Made by a program: the position numbers and the translations under genes
Shown here: piece by piece, positions 20,321 through 29,091 of the stretch
Layout: each line of letters begins with the position of its first letter
How positions within the stretch are numbered: the stretch's first letter is position 1
NCBI RefSeq assembly: GCF_004959935.1
Contig: NZ_SMYN01000002.1
Coordinates: 62,001 to 126,000, forward strand
From: Falsirhodobacter xinxiangensis
Lineage (GTDB): Bacteria > Pseudomonadota > Alphaproteobacteria > Rhodobacterales > Rhodobacteraceae
DNA length: 64,000 bases
Reading direction: 5' to 3'
Notes under the pieces: model-generated
The model's database searches: none
Told to the model about the DNA's origin: nothing
What the model saw: only the letters and a program-made list of their open reading frames with translations

Positions 20321-20947
20321 TCATTCGTCGTCCCTGACCAGCCGCAGATGCGGCCTGCCGCGCGGGACGAACGGGGCCGGTTCCTCAGCAAAGCCGGGGG
20401 TGGGGGTGCCGGTCAGGATACGCTCCTCCAGCGCGCGGCCGCAGGAAAGACGGCGCGGGCTGCGACCGATGATGCCTTCGGTGGCCAGACAGCCCAGCGC
20501 AAGGTCCGCACCGCCTTCGCCCTTCACCGGCAGCAGGATCATGCGCCCGGAAAAGGCGGGCCGCCCGACGCCCCGGCCGGCATCGACGCACAGATCGAGG
20601 ATGCAGGGTGTGGCGAAGACCCGCTCGACCCGCGGGGCGACCGCGTCGCGATCCGCCGGCTCGAACAGCGACGAAAACGGCATCCCGCGCACATCCATCC
20701 CCATGATGTCGGTCAGGTGCATGCCGGCAAGACGGAACCGCGCGATGCCCGGTGCGATGCGCTCGATCAGGAACGAATTCGCCAATGCCCCCTCGATCCC
20801 GCGCGGATCGATGCGGGCACGCTGCGGCAGAGCACCGCCTTCGCGCAGAGCCTCCCAATAGGCACGAACCTGGGCGATCATCGCGAATCGAACAGCTGCC
20901 ATTCCGCTCTCCGTCACGGCCCGCCGGGCCGGGAAATCAATCAACAT
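20321..20947 (-). CDS. PAS-domain protein (PF07310-like)
   Basis: A 208-residue protein of the single-PAS family common in Rhodobacterales and rhizobia. The family core is AQVRAYWEALREGGALPQRARIDPRGIEGAL, then FLIERIAPGIARFRLAGMHLTDIMGMDVRGMPFSSLF (each cited in part), typical of this PAS_5 group, whose function is unknown. There is no kinase, cyclase or DNA-binding part; the C terminus is short and basic (RGRPHLRLVRDD). ATG 20947 has a GGAG site nine bases upstream; ATG 20902 also has one and cannot be excluded. It is divergent from gmk. Confidence 0.82.
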   Translation of the reverse strand: MLIDFPARRAVTESGMAAVRFAMIAQVRAYWEALREGGALPQRARIDPRGIEGALANSFLIERIAPGIARFRLAGMHLTDIMGMDVRGMPFSSLFEPADRDAVAPRVERVFATPCILDLCVDAGRGVGRPAFSGRMILLPVKGEGGADLALGCLATEGIIGRSPRRLSCGRALEERILTGTPTPGFAEEPAPFVPRGRPHLRLVRDDE

Positions 20948-21145
20948 ACTATACACTCCACACAAGGGTCGCACTACGGGGGCCGAACCGGAAAACATCG
21001 GCGGGCTGCACGAGACCCTTGTCGCCAGATAGCAGCTTTTCGGCCCAAGGCGCGCGAAAGATGAATGAATGGTAAACGGCTGATCGTGCTTGACCTCGCG
21101 GGCTGCATCGCCCAGATGCGGGCAAAGCGGAACACGGGGGCGAAC

Positions 21146-21778
21146 ATGCGGCGCGGACTTCTTCTGATCCTCTCCTCGCCTTCGGGCGCGGGCAAATCCA
21201 CGCTTTCGCGTCGGATCATGGACTGGGACCCGACGATCCGCTTCTCGGTTTCAGCCACGACTCGGGCGCCAAGACAGGGCGAGCAGGACGGGCGCGAATA
21301 TTACTTCCGCACGCGCGAGGAGTTCCAGGATCTGGTCGCGAATGGCCAGATGCTGGAACATGCCGAGGTGTTCGGCAATTTCTATGGCAGCCCGCGCGGC
21401 CCGGTCGAACAGGCGATGATCGAGGGGCGCGACACGCTGTTCGACATCGACTGGCAGGGTGGGCAGCAGATCCGCAACTCGGCGCTTGGGCGCGATGTCG
21501 TGTCCGTGTTCGTGCTGCCGCCCTCGATCGCGGAACTGGAGCGCCGTCTGCGGGGCCGCGCGCAGGACAGCGAGGAGGTCATCGCCGGCCGGATGTCAAA
21601 AAGCCGCGACGAGATCAGCCATTGGGCCGAATATGATTACGTCCTCGTCAACAACGACATAGATACTGCCGAACAGGAGCTTCGGACCATCCTGATGGCC
21701 GAACGCCTGCGCCGCGATCGCCAGCCGATGCTGAACGATTTCGTCCGCGGCCTGAACGGGGAGTTCGAGAGACGATGA
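21146..21778 (+). CDS. gmk: Guanylate kinase
   Basis: Phosphorylates GMP to GDP in the cytoplasm. The 210 residues start [20 protein letters not shown] with the P-loop at about 12-19; [21 protein letters not shown] is the GMP-binding region (cited in part) and [11 protein letters not shown] the second conserved segment. The start at 21146 is chosen by family alignment and a G-rich site; the frame upstream to 21065 has no family similarity. Its stop overlaps the next gene by four bases. Confidence 0.97.
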   Translation: MRRGLLLILSSPSGAGKSTLSRRIMDWDPTIRFSVSATTRAPRQGEQDGREYYFRTREEFQDLVANGQMLEHAEVFGNFYGSPRGPVEQAMIEGRDTLFDIDWQGGQQIRNSALGRDVVSVFVLPPSIAELERRLRGRAQDSEEVIAGRMSKSRDEISHWAEYDYVLVNNDIDTAEQELRTILMAERLRRDRQPMLNDFVRGLNGEFERR

Positions 21779-22329
21779 TCTATGCACTTGACGACATAGC
21801 GCCGAGCGTTCCCGCCTCCGGGGATTACTGGATCGCTCCGGGCGCCCATGTGATCGGGCGCGTCGTGCTGGGCGAGGGGGTCGGCATCTGGTTCGGCGCC
21901 GTCCTGCGTGGCGACAACGAGGAAATTCGCGTCGGCGAGGGAACGAACATCCAGGAAAACTCGGTCCTGCATACCGACTGGGGATTTCCGCTGTCGATCG
22001 GCGCGAACTGCACCATCGGGCACAAGGCCATGCTGCACGGCTGCACCATCGGGGACGGGACGTTGATCGGGATGGGCGCGATGGTGATGAACGGCGCAAG
22101 GATCGGCAAGGGTTGCCTGATCGGCGCAAACGCGCTGGTTACCGAAGGGAAGGAAATCCCCGACGGATCGCTCGTCATGGGTGCGCCCGGGCGCGTCGTG
22201 CGCGAACTGGATGCCGAAGCGCGCGAACGTCTGCTTGCCTCGGCAAACAGCTATCGCAACAACATGCTGCGGTTCCGCAGCGGCCTCGTGGCACTTCGGC
22301 GCGTCAGCGACGGTCCTGAAGCAGGCTGA
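21775..22329 (+). CDS. Gamma-carbonic-anhydrase-like hexapeptide protein (YrdA/PaaY type)
   Basis: A 184-residue left-handed beta-helix protein of the gamma carbonic anhydrase family. The three metal-ligand histidines are present (His66 in VLHTDWG, His83 and His88 in [10 protein letters not shown]) along with the repeated hexapeptides ([26 protein letters not shown]). Whether it has carbonic anhydrase activity cannot be told; many bacterial members do not. It overlaps gmk by four bases, a coupling that probably reflects expression rather than pathway. Its end overlaps the convergent hypothetical gene by 26 bases. Confidence 0.92.
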   Translation: MIYALDDIAPSVPASGDYWIAPGAHVIGRVVLGEGVGIWFGAVLRGDNEEIRVGEGTNIQENSVLHTDWGFPLSIGANCTIGHKAMLHGCTIGDGTLIGMGAMVMNGARIGKGCLIGANALVTEGKEIPDGSLVMGAPGRVVRELDAEARERLLASANSYRNNMLRFRSGLVALRRVSDGPEAG

Positions 22330-22732
22330 CCTCGCGACCCGGAAGCGCGGCACGCAGCTCGTCCTCGATCATCCCGGCATGGCGCAGGCCCGATCCGATC
22401 ACCTCGACCGGGCCCATCCATCGCAGGCTGCGAAGGCGGGCCATCACCTCGACCGCGTCGAAATCTTCGGCGATCAGGGGGCAGATGACGCGGCTGGGCA
22501 AGACGCGGCGCAGAAGCGCACGGTCCAGCCCGTTGAAACGGGCCACGACGACCGAAGGCCGCCGAGGCAGGCGGTCGATCAAAGGCAGGGCTTGGGGAAC
22601 CTCGATCAGCAGAAGCGTTTCAGCCGGATCGCGCAATGCAACTGGCGCCTTTGGCGCCATCGAACGCATCGCATCCAGCCGAACAACAGAAACCGAGCTC
22701 CAGCCCCAGCCAGTGGGATCCATTCTTTTCAT
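22304..22732 (-). CDS. Hypothetical protein, 142 residues
   Basis: I do not recognise the family. The frame has a good ribosome binding site (AAGGAG, about six bases before ATG 22732) and gene-like base composition. Visible features are an alternation of short beta and helical stretches (TLLLIEVPQALPLI, PSVVVARFNGLDRALLRRVLP, MGPVEVIGSGLRHAGMIEDEL), suggesting a small alpha/beta domain, with no signal peptide or membrane helix. Its 3' end overlaps the gamma-carbonic-anhydrase-like gene on the other strand by 26 bases, so one of the two C termini is unusually constrained. Function unknown. Confidence 0.7.
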   Translation of the reverse strand: MKRMDPTGWGWSSVSVVRLDAMRSMAPKAPVALRDPAETLLLIEVPQALPLIDRLPRRPSVVVARFNGLDRALLRRVLPSRVICPLIAEDFDAVEVMARLRSLRWMGPVEVIGSGLRHAGMIEDELRAALPGREVSLLQDRR

Positions 22733-22835
22733 AGCGTCTCCTTCCGCCTCTTTCTAAAGGCGGACATTTGCGGGAAAAGCAGAGTGTCACTGTATGTTCA
22801 AGTGAAATTGGCACAACATCCTACGGCAAAACAAA

Positions 22836-22853
22836 CTGTCGCATTTCTGCAAG
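22836..22853 (+). promoter_or_regulatory. Weak candidate Pho box upstream of phoR
   Basis: CTGTCGC-ATTT-CTGCAAG shows the 11-base repeat spacing of a PhoB box; the first heptamer matches five of seven positions and the second four of seven. It lies about 90 bases before the phoR start. The match is too poor to be more than a suggestion. Confidence 0.2.
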
Positions 22854-22941
22854 ATGGTGCTCTTGCGACCAAGGGCAACATCGAAAGACGACGGGCCGGC
22901 GCAATGAATTGGAATGGGTGAGACTGTTGTCGGACAAGGAA

Positions 22942-23967
22942 ATGAAACTTCTGGAAACCCTTCTTGAAGGGGTTCCCCTTCCCATGGTCCTGATCGACAG
23001 CGAGGAACGGATCGCCGCGGCCAATGCCCCGGCGCTGGCCCTGTTCGGCAGCGGCATTGTCGGGCGGCATTACGTCATTGCAATGCGCCAGCCCGGATTG
23101 CTGGACGCGATCGAGGGAACGCTGCGCCATCGCCAGATGGTTCGCGCGCGCCATATCATCACCGGCCCCTCGCGCGAGGCGAGCTATCGCGTGACGGTAT
23201 CCCCGGTCGAAGGGGGGCGCGTGCTGTGCGCCTTCGAGGATATCACCGAACAGGAACAGGCGGGCGCGATCCGGCGCGATTTCGTGGCCAATGTCAGCCA
23301 CGAGCTTCGCACGCCGCTGACCTCGCTTCTGGGCTTCATCGAAACCCTGCAGGGCGCGGCCAAGGACGATCCCGGCGCGCGCGCCCGTTTCCTTGCCATC
23401 ATGGCGCGCGAGGCCGAGCGGATGAACCGGCTGGTGCGCGATCTGCTCTCGCTCAGCCGGGTGGAGAGCGAGGAACGGGTGCGCCCGACGACGCTGGTGG
23501 ATGTGGCGGCGCTGGTCGCACTGGCCGTCACCGCCTTGCGTCCGACGGCTGCGTCCGCGGGGGCCACGATCGAGATCACGGGCGACCCCGGCCCGCTTCT
23601 GGTTCCCGCGGATTCGGACCAGATGGTGCAGGTGTTCCAGAACCTGATCGAGAATGCTTTGAAATACGGCGCGGGCGGTGGGCTTGTCACCATCGCGCTT
23701 CGGCGCGACGAGAACGACATCCTCCGGCTCGGGCCATCGGTGGTGGTGGATGTGATCGACCGGGGCGAGGGGATCGACCCGATCCACATCCCCCGTCTGA
23801 CCGAACGCTTCTATCGCGTGGACAACCACCGCTCGCGCGAGCAGGGCGGCACCGGACTGGGGCTGGCCATCGTCAAGCACATCGTCAACCGGCATCGCGG
23901 GCGCTTCCGCATCGAAAGCGCCAAGGGCAAGGGCAGCACCTTCACCATCATCCTGCCCGAAGGTTAA
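22942..23967 (+). CDS. phoR: Phosphate regulon sensor kinase PhoR, soluble form
   Basis: A 341-residue histidine kinase: an N-terminal PAS domain (PMVLIDSEERIAAANAPALALFG), a HisKA dimerisation helix with the phospho-accepting His120 (FVANVSHELRTPLTSLLG), and a HATPase domain with the N box (NLIENALKYG), G1 box (DRGEGIDP) and G2 box (GGTGLGLAIVKH). There is no membrane segment, as in other Rhodobacterales PhoR. The ATG 22942 fits the family N terminus but its purine stretch is too close; in-frame GTG 22918 is the main alternative. phoB and pst genes are not in the window. Its stop overlaps that of the nucleoside hydrolase by four bases. Confidence 0.85.
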   Translation: MKLLETLLEGVPLPMVLIDSEERIAAANAPALALFGSGIVGRHYVIAMRQPGLLDAIEGTLRHRQMVRARHIITGPSREASYRVTVSPVEGGRVLCAFEDITEQEQAGAIRRDFVANVSHELRTPLTSLLGFIETLQGAAKDDPGARARFLAIMAREAERMNRLVRDLLSLSRVESEERVRPTTLVDVAALVALAVTALRPTAASAGATIEITGDPGPLLVPADSDQMVQVFQNLIENALKYGAGGGLVTIALRRDENDILRLGPSVVVDVIDRGEGIDPIHIPRLTERFYRVDNHRSREQGGTGLGLAIVKHIVNRHRGRFRIESAKGKGSTFTIILPEG

Positions 23968-24938
23968 AGCCGGGCGATCCGTTCGGTCAGCAGTGCAAAG
24001 AACCCGTCCGCATCCAGATGGCCCATGAACAGGGCGTTGGGAGTGCGGTCGGTCACGCCCCACCAGTCGGCGACGGTCATGCCCAGCGTCAACTCGCTGC
24101 GCGTCTCGATCTCGACGTTGATATGGCGTCCGGTGAACAGGTCGGGGCGGATCAGCCACGCGATGACGCAAGGGTCATGCAATGGCGCGCCGTTCCCGCC
24201 ATATTTCGCGATGTCGAACCGTTCGAAGAAATCGGCCCATTCCGCCACCATCTGTCCGGCGGTCGTGCCCATGTTGCGGAAGGCGCGGATGCGGGACGGG
24301 CTGGTCAGCGCCTTGTGTGTCACATCCAGCGGCATGACCACCAGCGGAGCGCCGCAGCGGAACACGATGTCGGCGGCTTCGGGATCGACATAGATGTTGA
24401 ATTCCGCCGCCGGGGTGATGTTGCCCACCTCGAAATACGCGCCGCCCATCAGCACGATTTCCTGAATGCGCGGTGCGATGTCGGGGGCGCGGCGCAGGGC
24501 GGTGGCGATGTTCGTCAGGGGCCCAAGCGGGCACAACGTGACGGTTCCCGAAGGTTCGCGCCGCAAAGTCTCGATGATGAAATCGACCGCGTGGGTGGTT
24601 TCCAGCGGCTGCTGCGGTTCGGGCAGGGGCGGCCCGTCAAGGCCGGTGGCCCCGTGCACATGCTCTGCCGTCACCAGCTTGCGCTGAAGCGGGGCATCGC
24701 AACCGGCGAACACCGGGATGGGGCCGGTGCCGGCCAATTCGCAGACGGCGCGTGCGTTGCGTTCGGTCAGGTGCAGGGGCACGTTTCCGGCAACGACGGT
24801 CACGCCAAGCACGCTGATATCTTCGGGGCTGGCAAGTGCCAGAAGAAGGGCGATCGCGTCATCCTGTCCGGGGTCGCAATCGATGATGATCTTTCTTGGG
24901 TGGCTCATCTGTTCGTCTTGGTTAACGGGCTGCGCCAC
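23964..24938 (-). CDS. Nucleoside hydrolase (inosine-uridine preferring type)
   Basis: Splits ribonucleosides to base and ribose in salvage. The calcium-binding N terminus is typical: IIIDCDPGQDDAIAL (Asp20, Asp22, Asp26, Asp27), followed by GNVPL, the LCPLGPLTNIA stretch, VLMGGAY and the catalytic His region PLHDPCVIAWL near 252. From the GTG at 24938 it has 324 residues; GTG shares one base with the mazG stop (TAGTG) and has a GGGGG site seven bases upstream. ATG 24908 is the alternative and gives 314 residues. It follows mazG in the same transcript. Confidence 0.93.
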   Translation of the reverse strand: MAQPVNQDEQMSHPRKIIIDCDPGQDDAIALLLALASPEDISVLGVTVVAGNVPLHLTERNARAVCELAGTGPIPVFAGCDAPLQRKLVTAEHVHGATGLDGPPLPEPQQPLETTHAVDFIIETLRREPSGTVTLCPLGPLTNIATALRRAPDIAPRIQEIVLMGGAYFEVGNITPAAEFNIYVDPEAADIVFRCGAPLVVMPLDVTHKALTSPSRIRAFRNMGTTAGQMVAEWADFFERFDIAKYGGNGAPLHDPCVIAWLIRPDLFTGRHINVEIETRSELTLGMTVADWWGVTDRTPNALFMGHLDADGFFALLTERIARL

Positions 24939-25756
24939 TATCTAACCCCCGCGGTGGCGGACTGCCCGGAAAATTCCGCGCGTCGGCGTTTTTCCTCGTC
25001 CTTGGCACGGTCCCAGAGCGCGTCCATCTCCTGCAGGTTGCTGTCCTTCGGCGACCGCCCATCCTGGGCGAGCATTTCCTCGATCCGCATGAACCGGCGG
25101 GTGAATTTGGCATTGGCACCGCGAAGCGCGCCTTCGGCATCGACATTCATATGGCGGGCCAGATTCGCCATCACGAACAGCAGATCGCCGAACTCCTCCT
25201 CGACCTCGGTCTGGGTCAGGGTCTCGCGCGCCTCGACCAATTCGGCCATCTCCTCGCGCAGTTTGTCCAGCACCTGATCTGTCGATGGCCAGTCGAAGCC
25301 GACCCGCGCCGCGCGGTTCTGAAGCTTCACCGCGCGGGTCAGGGCGGGAAGGCCCAGCGCCACGCCGTCCAGCACGCCGCCCGTTCGCTCGGCGGCCTTG
25401 ATCGTCTCCCAATCCGCGGTCTGCTGCTCGGGGGTCTTGTCGCGGCTTTCATCCCCGAAGACATGGGGGTGGCGCGCGATCATCTTGTCCGAAATGGCGT
25501 TCGCCACGTCGTCGAAGGTGAACATGCCCGCTTCTTCGGCCATGCGGGAATGGAAGACGGTTTGCAGCAGCAGGTCGCCCAACTCTCCCGGCAACTCGTC
25601 CCACGCCTCGCGCTGGATCGCGTCGGCGACCTCGTGCGCTTCCTCGATGGTATAGGGGGCGATGGTGGCGAAGGTCTGATCGATGTCCCAAGGGCAGCCG
25701 GTTTGGGGGTCGCGCAGCGCGCGCATGATCTCCAGCAGGCGGTCGATTCCGGTCAT
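24938..25756 (-). CDS. mazG: Nucleoside triphosphate pyrophosphohydrolase MazG
   Basis: Hydrolyses canonical and damaged NTPs to NMP and PPi (house-cleaning role). The 272 residues contain two MazG domains: the first with CPWDIDQTFATIAPYTIEEAHEVADAI and ELGDLLLQ (cited in part), the second with EEMAELVEA and EEEFGDLLFVMANLARH. These acidic ExxE...ExxD sets bind magnesium. Start 25756 has a GAGGGG site; the very long open frame to 26884 is a shadow of the gene on the other strand. It is coupled to the nucleoside hydrolase, a sensible pairing in nucleotide turnover. Confidence 0.96.
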   Translation of the reverse strand: MTGIDRLLEIMRALRDPQTGCPWDIDQTFATIAPYTIEEAHEVADAIQREAWDELPGELGDLLLQTVFHSRMAEEAGMFTFDDVANAISDKMIARHPHVFGDESRDKTPEQQTADWETIKAAERTGGVLDGVALGLPALTRAVKLQNRAARVGFDWPSTDQVLDKLREEMAELVEARETLTQTEVEEEFGDLLFVMANLARHMNVDAEGALRGANAKFTRRFMRIEEMLAQDGRSPKDSNLQEMDALWDRAKDEEKRRRAEFSGQSATAGVR

Positions 25757-25816
25757 TGCAGCCCCTCGGGTTTTCGGGTTCAACCGAAGGACTACAATTC
25801 TTTGCAGGAGTTCGCC

Positions 25817-26971
25817 ATGCCCGTCCTGAACCGCATCGCCGGTTACGCCGACCAGATGAAGGGCTGGCGCCGCCACCTGCACTCGCATCCCGAGCTGATG
25901 TTCGACTGCCACCAGACGGCGGCCTTCATTGTCGAACGCCTGCGCGAATTCGGGGTGGACGAGGTGCATGAGGGTATCGCCTCCACCGGCATCGTCGCCA
26001 TCATCAACGGTCAGGGCGAGGGGGCGACAATCGGCTTGCGCGCAGACATGGACGCGCTGCCGATCACCGAGACGACGGGCGCGGACCATGCCTCGACCAT
26101 TCCGGGCAAGGCGCATAGCTGCGGGCATGACGGGCATGTCACCATGCTGCTGGGCGCGGCGAAGTATCTGGCCGAGACGCGGCGCTTCTCGGGCCGTGTG
26201 GCGCTGATCTTCCAGCCTGCGGAGGAGGATGGTGGCGGCGGCGAGGTCATGGTGCGGGAGGGCGTGATGGACCGCTTCGGCGTGAAGGAAGTCTATGGCA
26301 TCCACAACGCGCCAAACGTCCCCTTCGGCAAGTTCCTGACCACGCCGGGGCCGATCCTTGCGGCGGTGGACACTGCGACGGTGACGCTGCGCGGCAAGGG
26401 CGGTCACGGCGCGACGCCGCATGTCACGATCGACCCGATCCCGGCGATGGTGTCGCTGGTCGGTGCGCTGCAAACCATCGTGTCGCGCAACGCGCCCGCG
26501 CAGGATGTGCTGGTCGTGTCGGTCACGCAGATCCATTCCGGCAGCGCATCCAACATCATCCCCGAGGATGCGTGGATGACCGCCACCATCCGCAGCTTCA
26601 CCCCCGAGATGCGCGACCTGGCCGAACGCCGCTTCCGCGAGATCGTGGCCGGGCAGGCGGCATCCTTCGGGGTGGAGGCGGTGCTGGACTACGAACGCGG
26701 CTACCCGCCGACGGTCAACCATCCCAAACAGGCCGAATTCGCGGCGCAGGTCGCGCTGGAGGTCAGCGGCAACGTCGATCCCGACAGCCCGCGCGAAATG
26801 GCGGCCGAGGATTTCGCTTATATGCTTCAGGCGCGACCGGGCGCCTATCTGTTCCTTGGAACCGGGCCGGGGGCGGGGTTGCATCAGGCCGCGTTCGACT
26901 TCAACGACGAAGCAGCCCCCATCGGGGCCAGCTTCTTCGCGCGATTGGTGGAACGGGCCCTTCCCGCATAG
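25817..26971 (+). CDS. M20-family amidohydrolase (hippurate hydrolase-like)
   Basis: A 384-residue metal-dependent amidohydrolase. The M20D hallmarks are WRRHLHSHPEL, RADMDALPI, the metal site CGHDGH (102-107), PAEE (134-137), IHNAPNVPFG and GKGGHGATPH. The substrate cannot be fixed: relatives cleave hippurate, N-acetyl amino acids or indole-acetyl amino acids. No signal peptide is present. Start 25817 has a GGAG site; the longer frame from 25151 is antisense to mazG. It is divergent from mazG with a 60-base shared promoter region, and stands 118 bases before sqdB. Confidence 0.93.
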   Translation: MPVLNRIAGYADQMKGWRRHLHSHPELMFDCHQTAAFIVERLREFGVDEVHEGIASTGIVAIINGQGEGATIGLRADMDALPITETTGADHASTIPGKAHSCGHDGHVTMLLGAAKYLAETRRFSGRVALIFQPAEEDGGGGEVMVREGVMDRFGVKEVYGIHNAPNVPFGKFLTTPGPILAAVDTATVTLRGKGGHGATPHVTIDPIPAMVSLVGALQTIVSRNAPAQDVLVVSVTQIHSGSASNIIPEDAWMTATIRSFTPEMRDLAERRFREIVAGQAASFGVEAVLDYERGYPPTVNHPKQAEFAAQVALEVSGNVDPDSPREMAAEDFAYMLQARPGAYLFLGTGPGAGLHQAAFDFNDEAAPIGASFFARLVERALPA

Positions 26972-27089
26972 GCGGAATCCGGCGCTGCGCGCGATGTCGT
27001 TATTTCTTCATTCGACTTGGGTAGGATGACGTCCTATCTATTGCCGATGGCGCAGAACGATTTGCTGCGCGACGTGAAGGAGACGACAT

Positions 27090-28307
27090 TTGCGTATTGC
27101 AGTTCTTGGCGGCGATGGTTTCGTGGGCTGGCCCACCTCGCTGCACCTGTCCAACCTTGGGCACGAGGTGCATATCGTCGACAACCTGTCCCGCCGCTGG
27201 ATCGATACCGAACTGGGCGTGCAATCGCTGACCCCGATGGATTCGATTCAGGAACGCTGCCGCATCTGGCATCAGGAAACGGGTCATCGCATCCATTTCC
27301 ACCTTCTGAACCTTGCCACCGAATACGACCGCTTCAAAAGCTGGCTGATCGACGTCAAGCCGGATGCGGTGATCCATTTTGCGGAACAGCGCGCCGCGCC
27401 GTATTCGATGAAATCGGATCGCCACAAGGTCTATACCGTCAACAACAACGTCAACGCGACGCATAACGTGCTTGCCGCGTTGGTGGAGACGGGGATCGAT
27501 GCGCATCTGGTGCACCTTGGGACGATGGGCGTATATGGTTATTCCAGCGTCGGGGCGCCGATCCCGGAAGGTTATCTGGATGTGGAAGTCGATACGCCGA
27601 CGGGCAAGAAGGGTCAGCAGATCCTTTATCCGACGAAGCCCGGTTCGGTCTATCACATGACCAAAAGCCTCGATCAGATTCTGTTCCAGTTCTACGCCCA
27701 GAATGACGGGCTGCGGATCACCGACCTGCATCAGGGTATCGTCTGGGGCACCCATACCGACCAGACCCGCCGGCACGAACAGCTGATCAACCGCTTCGAC
27801 TATGACGGCGATTATGGCACGGTGCTGAACCGTTTCCTGATCCAGGCCGCCATCGACTATCCGCTGACGGTGCATGGCACGGGCGGACAGACGCGCGCCT
27901 TCATCCACGTTCAGGATTCGGTCCGCTGCGTGGAACTGGCGCTGGGCGACGCGCCGAAAGCGGGCGATCGCGTGAAGATCTTCAACCAGATGACCGAAAC
28001 GCACCGCGTTCGCGATCTGGCCGCGCTGGTTGCCAAGCTGACCGGGGCGAAGATCGCCAATCTTCCAAATCCGCGCAAGGAAGCCGCCGAGAATGACCTG
28101 ATCGTCAACAACGACCAGTTCATCGGTCTCGGGTTGAAGCCGATCACGCTGGCCGAAGGTCTGCTGTCCGAAGTTGTGGATGTGGCGAAGAAATACGCCC
28201 ACCGCATCGACCGTTCGCGCGTTCCGGCCGTTTCGGCATGGACCAAGGACATCGCCCAACTGGTCGAGCATGACCCCGAGGGCAAGCGTCTGCGTTCCGT
28301 TTCCTGA
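27090..28307 (+). CDS. sqdB: UDP-sulfoquinovose synthase
   Basis: Converts UDP-glucose and sulfite to UDP-sulfoquinovose, the head-group donor of the sulfolipid SQDG. The 405 residues show an extended SDR fold: GGDGFVG (8-14), the family signature VIHFAEQRAAPYSM, catalytic Thr145, Tyr188 and Lys192 (YHMTK), and GGQTRAFIHVQD. The start is a TTG at 27090 with AAGGAG eight bases upstream; no ATG fits the family N terminus. It is followed one base later by sqdD; sqdB-sqdD-sqdC is the order known in Rhodobacter sphaeroides. Confidence 0.95.
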   Translation: MRIAVLGGDGFVGWPTSLHLSNLGHEVHIVDNLSRRWIDTELGVQSLTPMDSIQERCRIWHQETGHRIHFHLLNLATEYDRFKSWLIDVKPDAVIHFAEQRAAPYSMKSDRHKVYTVNNNVNATHNVLAALVETGIDAHLVHLGTMGVYGYSSVGAPIPEGYLDVEVDTPTGKKGQQILYPTKPGSVYHMTKSLDQILFQFYAQNDGLRITDLHQGIVWGTHTDQTRRHEQLINRFDYDGDYGTVLNRFLIQAAIDYPLTVHGTGGQTRAFIHVQDSVRCVELALGDAPKAGDRVKIFNQMTETHRVRDLAALVAKLTGAKIANLPNPRKEAAENDLIVNNDQFIGLGLKPITLAEGLLSEVVDVAKKYAHRIDRSRVPAVSAWTKDIAQLVEHDPEGKRLRSVS

Positions 28308-28308
28308 T

Positions 28309-29091
28309 ATGGACGGATTGCTTCCGAACCGGCCCGCGTCATCGACGCGGGCCTTCGTCACTCTGGTGACCAATGACGACTACGTCCGCGGGGCGCGGGC
28401 GCTGATCAATTCGCTTCGCGCGACCGGAACGACGGCGGACATCGTCGTGATGCACACCGACGCGCGGGTCGAGGGGCTGGACGCGCGATTGGTGCGCTGC
28501 GATCTGCTGCCGACTTCGGATGCTTTCAACGCGGCCCATGCCCGCGACGCGCTGCACGCGCGGGCGGCCTTCACCAAGGGCGGCAAGCCACCGTTCCACA
28601 CCCCGCTGGACAACTTCGCCAAGCTGCGGCTGTGGCAGTTGGAATACGAACGGGTGGTGTTTCTGGACGCCGATACGCTGGTGCTGAAGGACATCGACAA
28701 GCTTTTCGACTATCCCGAATTCTGCGCCGCGCCGAATGTCTATGAAGGTGTGGGCGATTTCCACCGCATGAATTCGGGCGTGTTCACCGCGCGGCCTTCG
28801 CAGGCCACTTTCGATGCGATGATGGCGCGGCTGGATGTGCCGGATGCGTTCTGGCGGCGGACGGACCAGACCTTTCTGCAAGAGTTCTTCCCCGACTGGC
28901 ATGGCCTGCCGGTCTTCTACAACATGCTGCAATATGTCTGGTTCGCCATGCCCGAACTTTGGTCATGGGACGAGATCAAGGTGCTGCATTTTCAGTATGA
29001 GAAACCGTGGCAAGACCATGACAAGGTCGAAAAACTCCGCCCGCTGATCGATCTGTGGCACGCCTATGAACGCGGGGAAATCCCGCAGTGA
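28309..29091 (+). CDS. sqdD: Sulfolipid glycosyltransferase SqdD (GT8, glycogenin-like)
   Basis: A 260-residue family 8 glycosyltransferase. RAFVTLVTNDDYVRGARALINSLR is the nucleotide-sugar entry (cited in part), the DxD metal site is DADT at 120-123, and HRMNSGVF plus DQTFLQEFFPDW are typical of glycogenin-like proteins. In R. sphaeroides SqdD is required for sulfolipid synthesis and proposed to transfer sulfoquinovose to diacylglycerol. No membrane helix is seen. It is packed between sqdB (one-base gap) and sqdC (four-base overlap). Confidence 0.92.
   Translation: MDGLLPNRPASSTRAFVTLVTNDDYVRGARALINSLRATGTTADIVVMHTDARVEGLDARLVRCDLLPTSDAFNAAHARDALHARAAFTKGGKPPFHTPLDNFAKLRLWQLEYERVVFLDADTLVLKDIDKLFDYPEFCAAPNVYEGVGDFHRMNSGVFTARPSQATFDAMMARLDVPDAFWRRTDQTFLQEFFPDWHGLPVFYNMLQYVWFAMPELWSWDEIKVLHFQYEKPWQDHDKVEKLRPLIDLWHAYERGEIPQ

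Noticed and set aside
24938-26884. A 648-residue protein with MazG at its C-terminal end
   Set aside because: The first about 376 residues are antisense to the M20 amidohydrolase; MazG has its own ATG at 25756 with a ribosome binding site.
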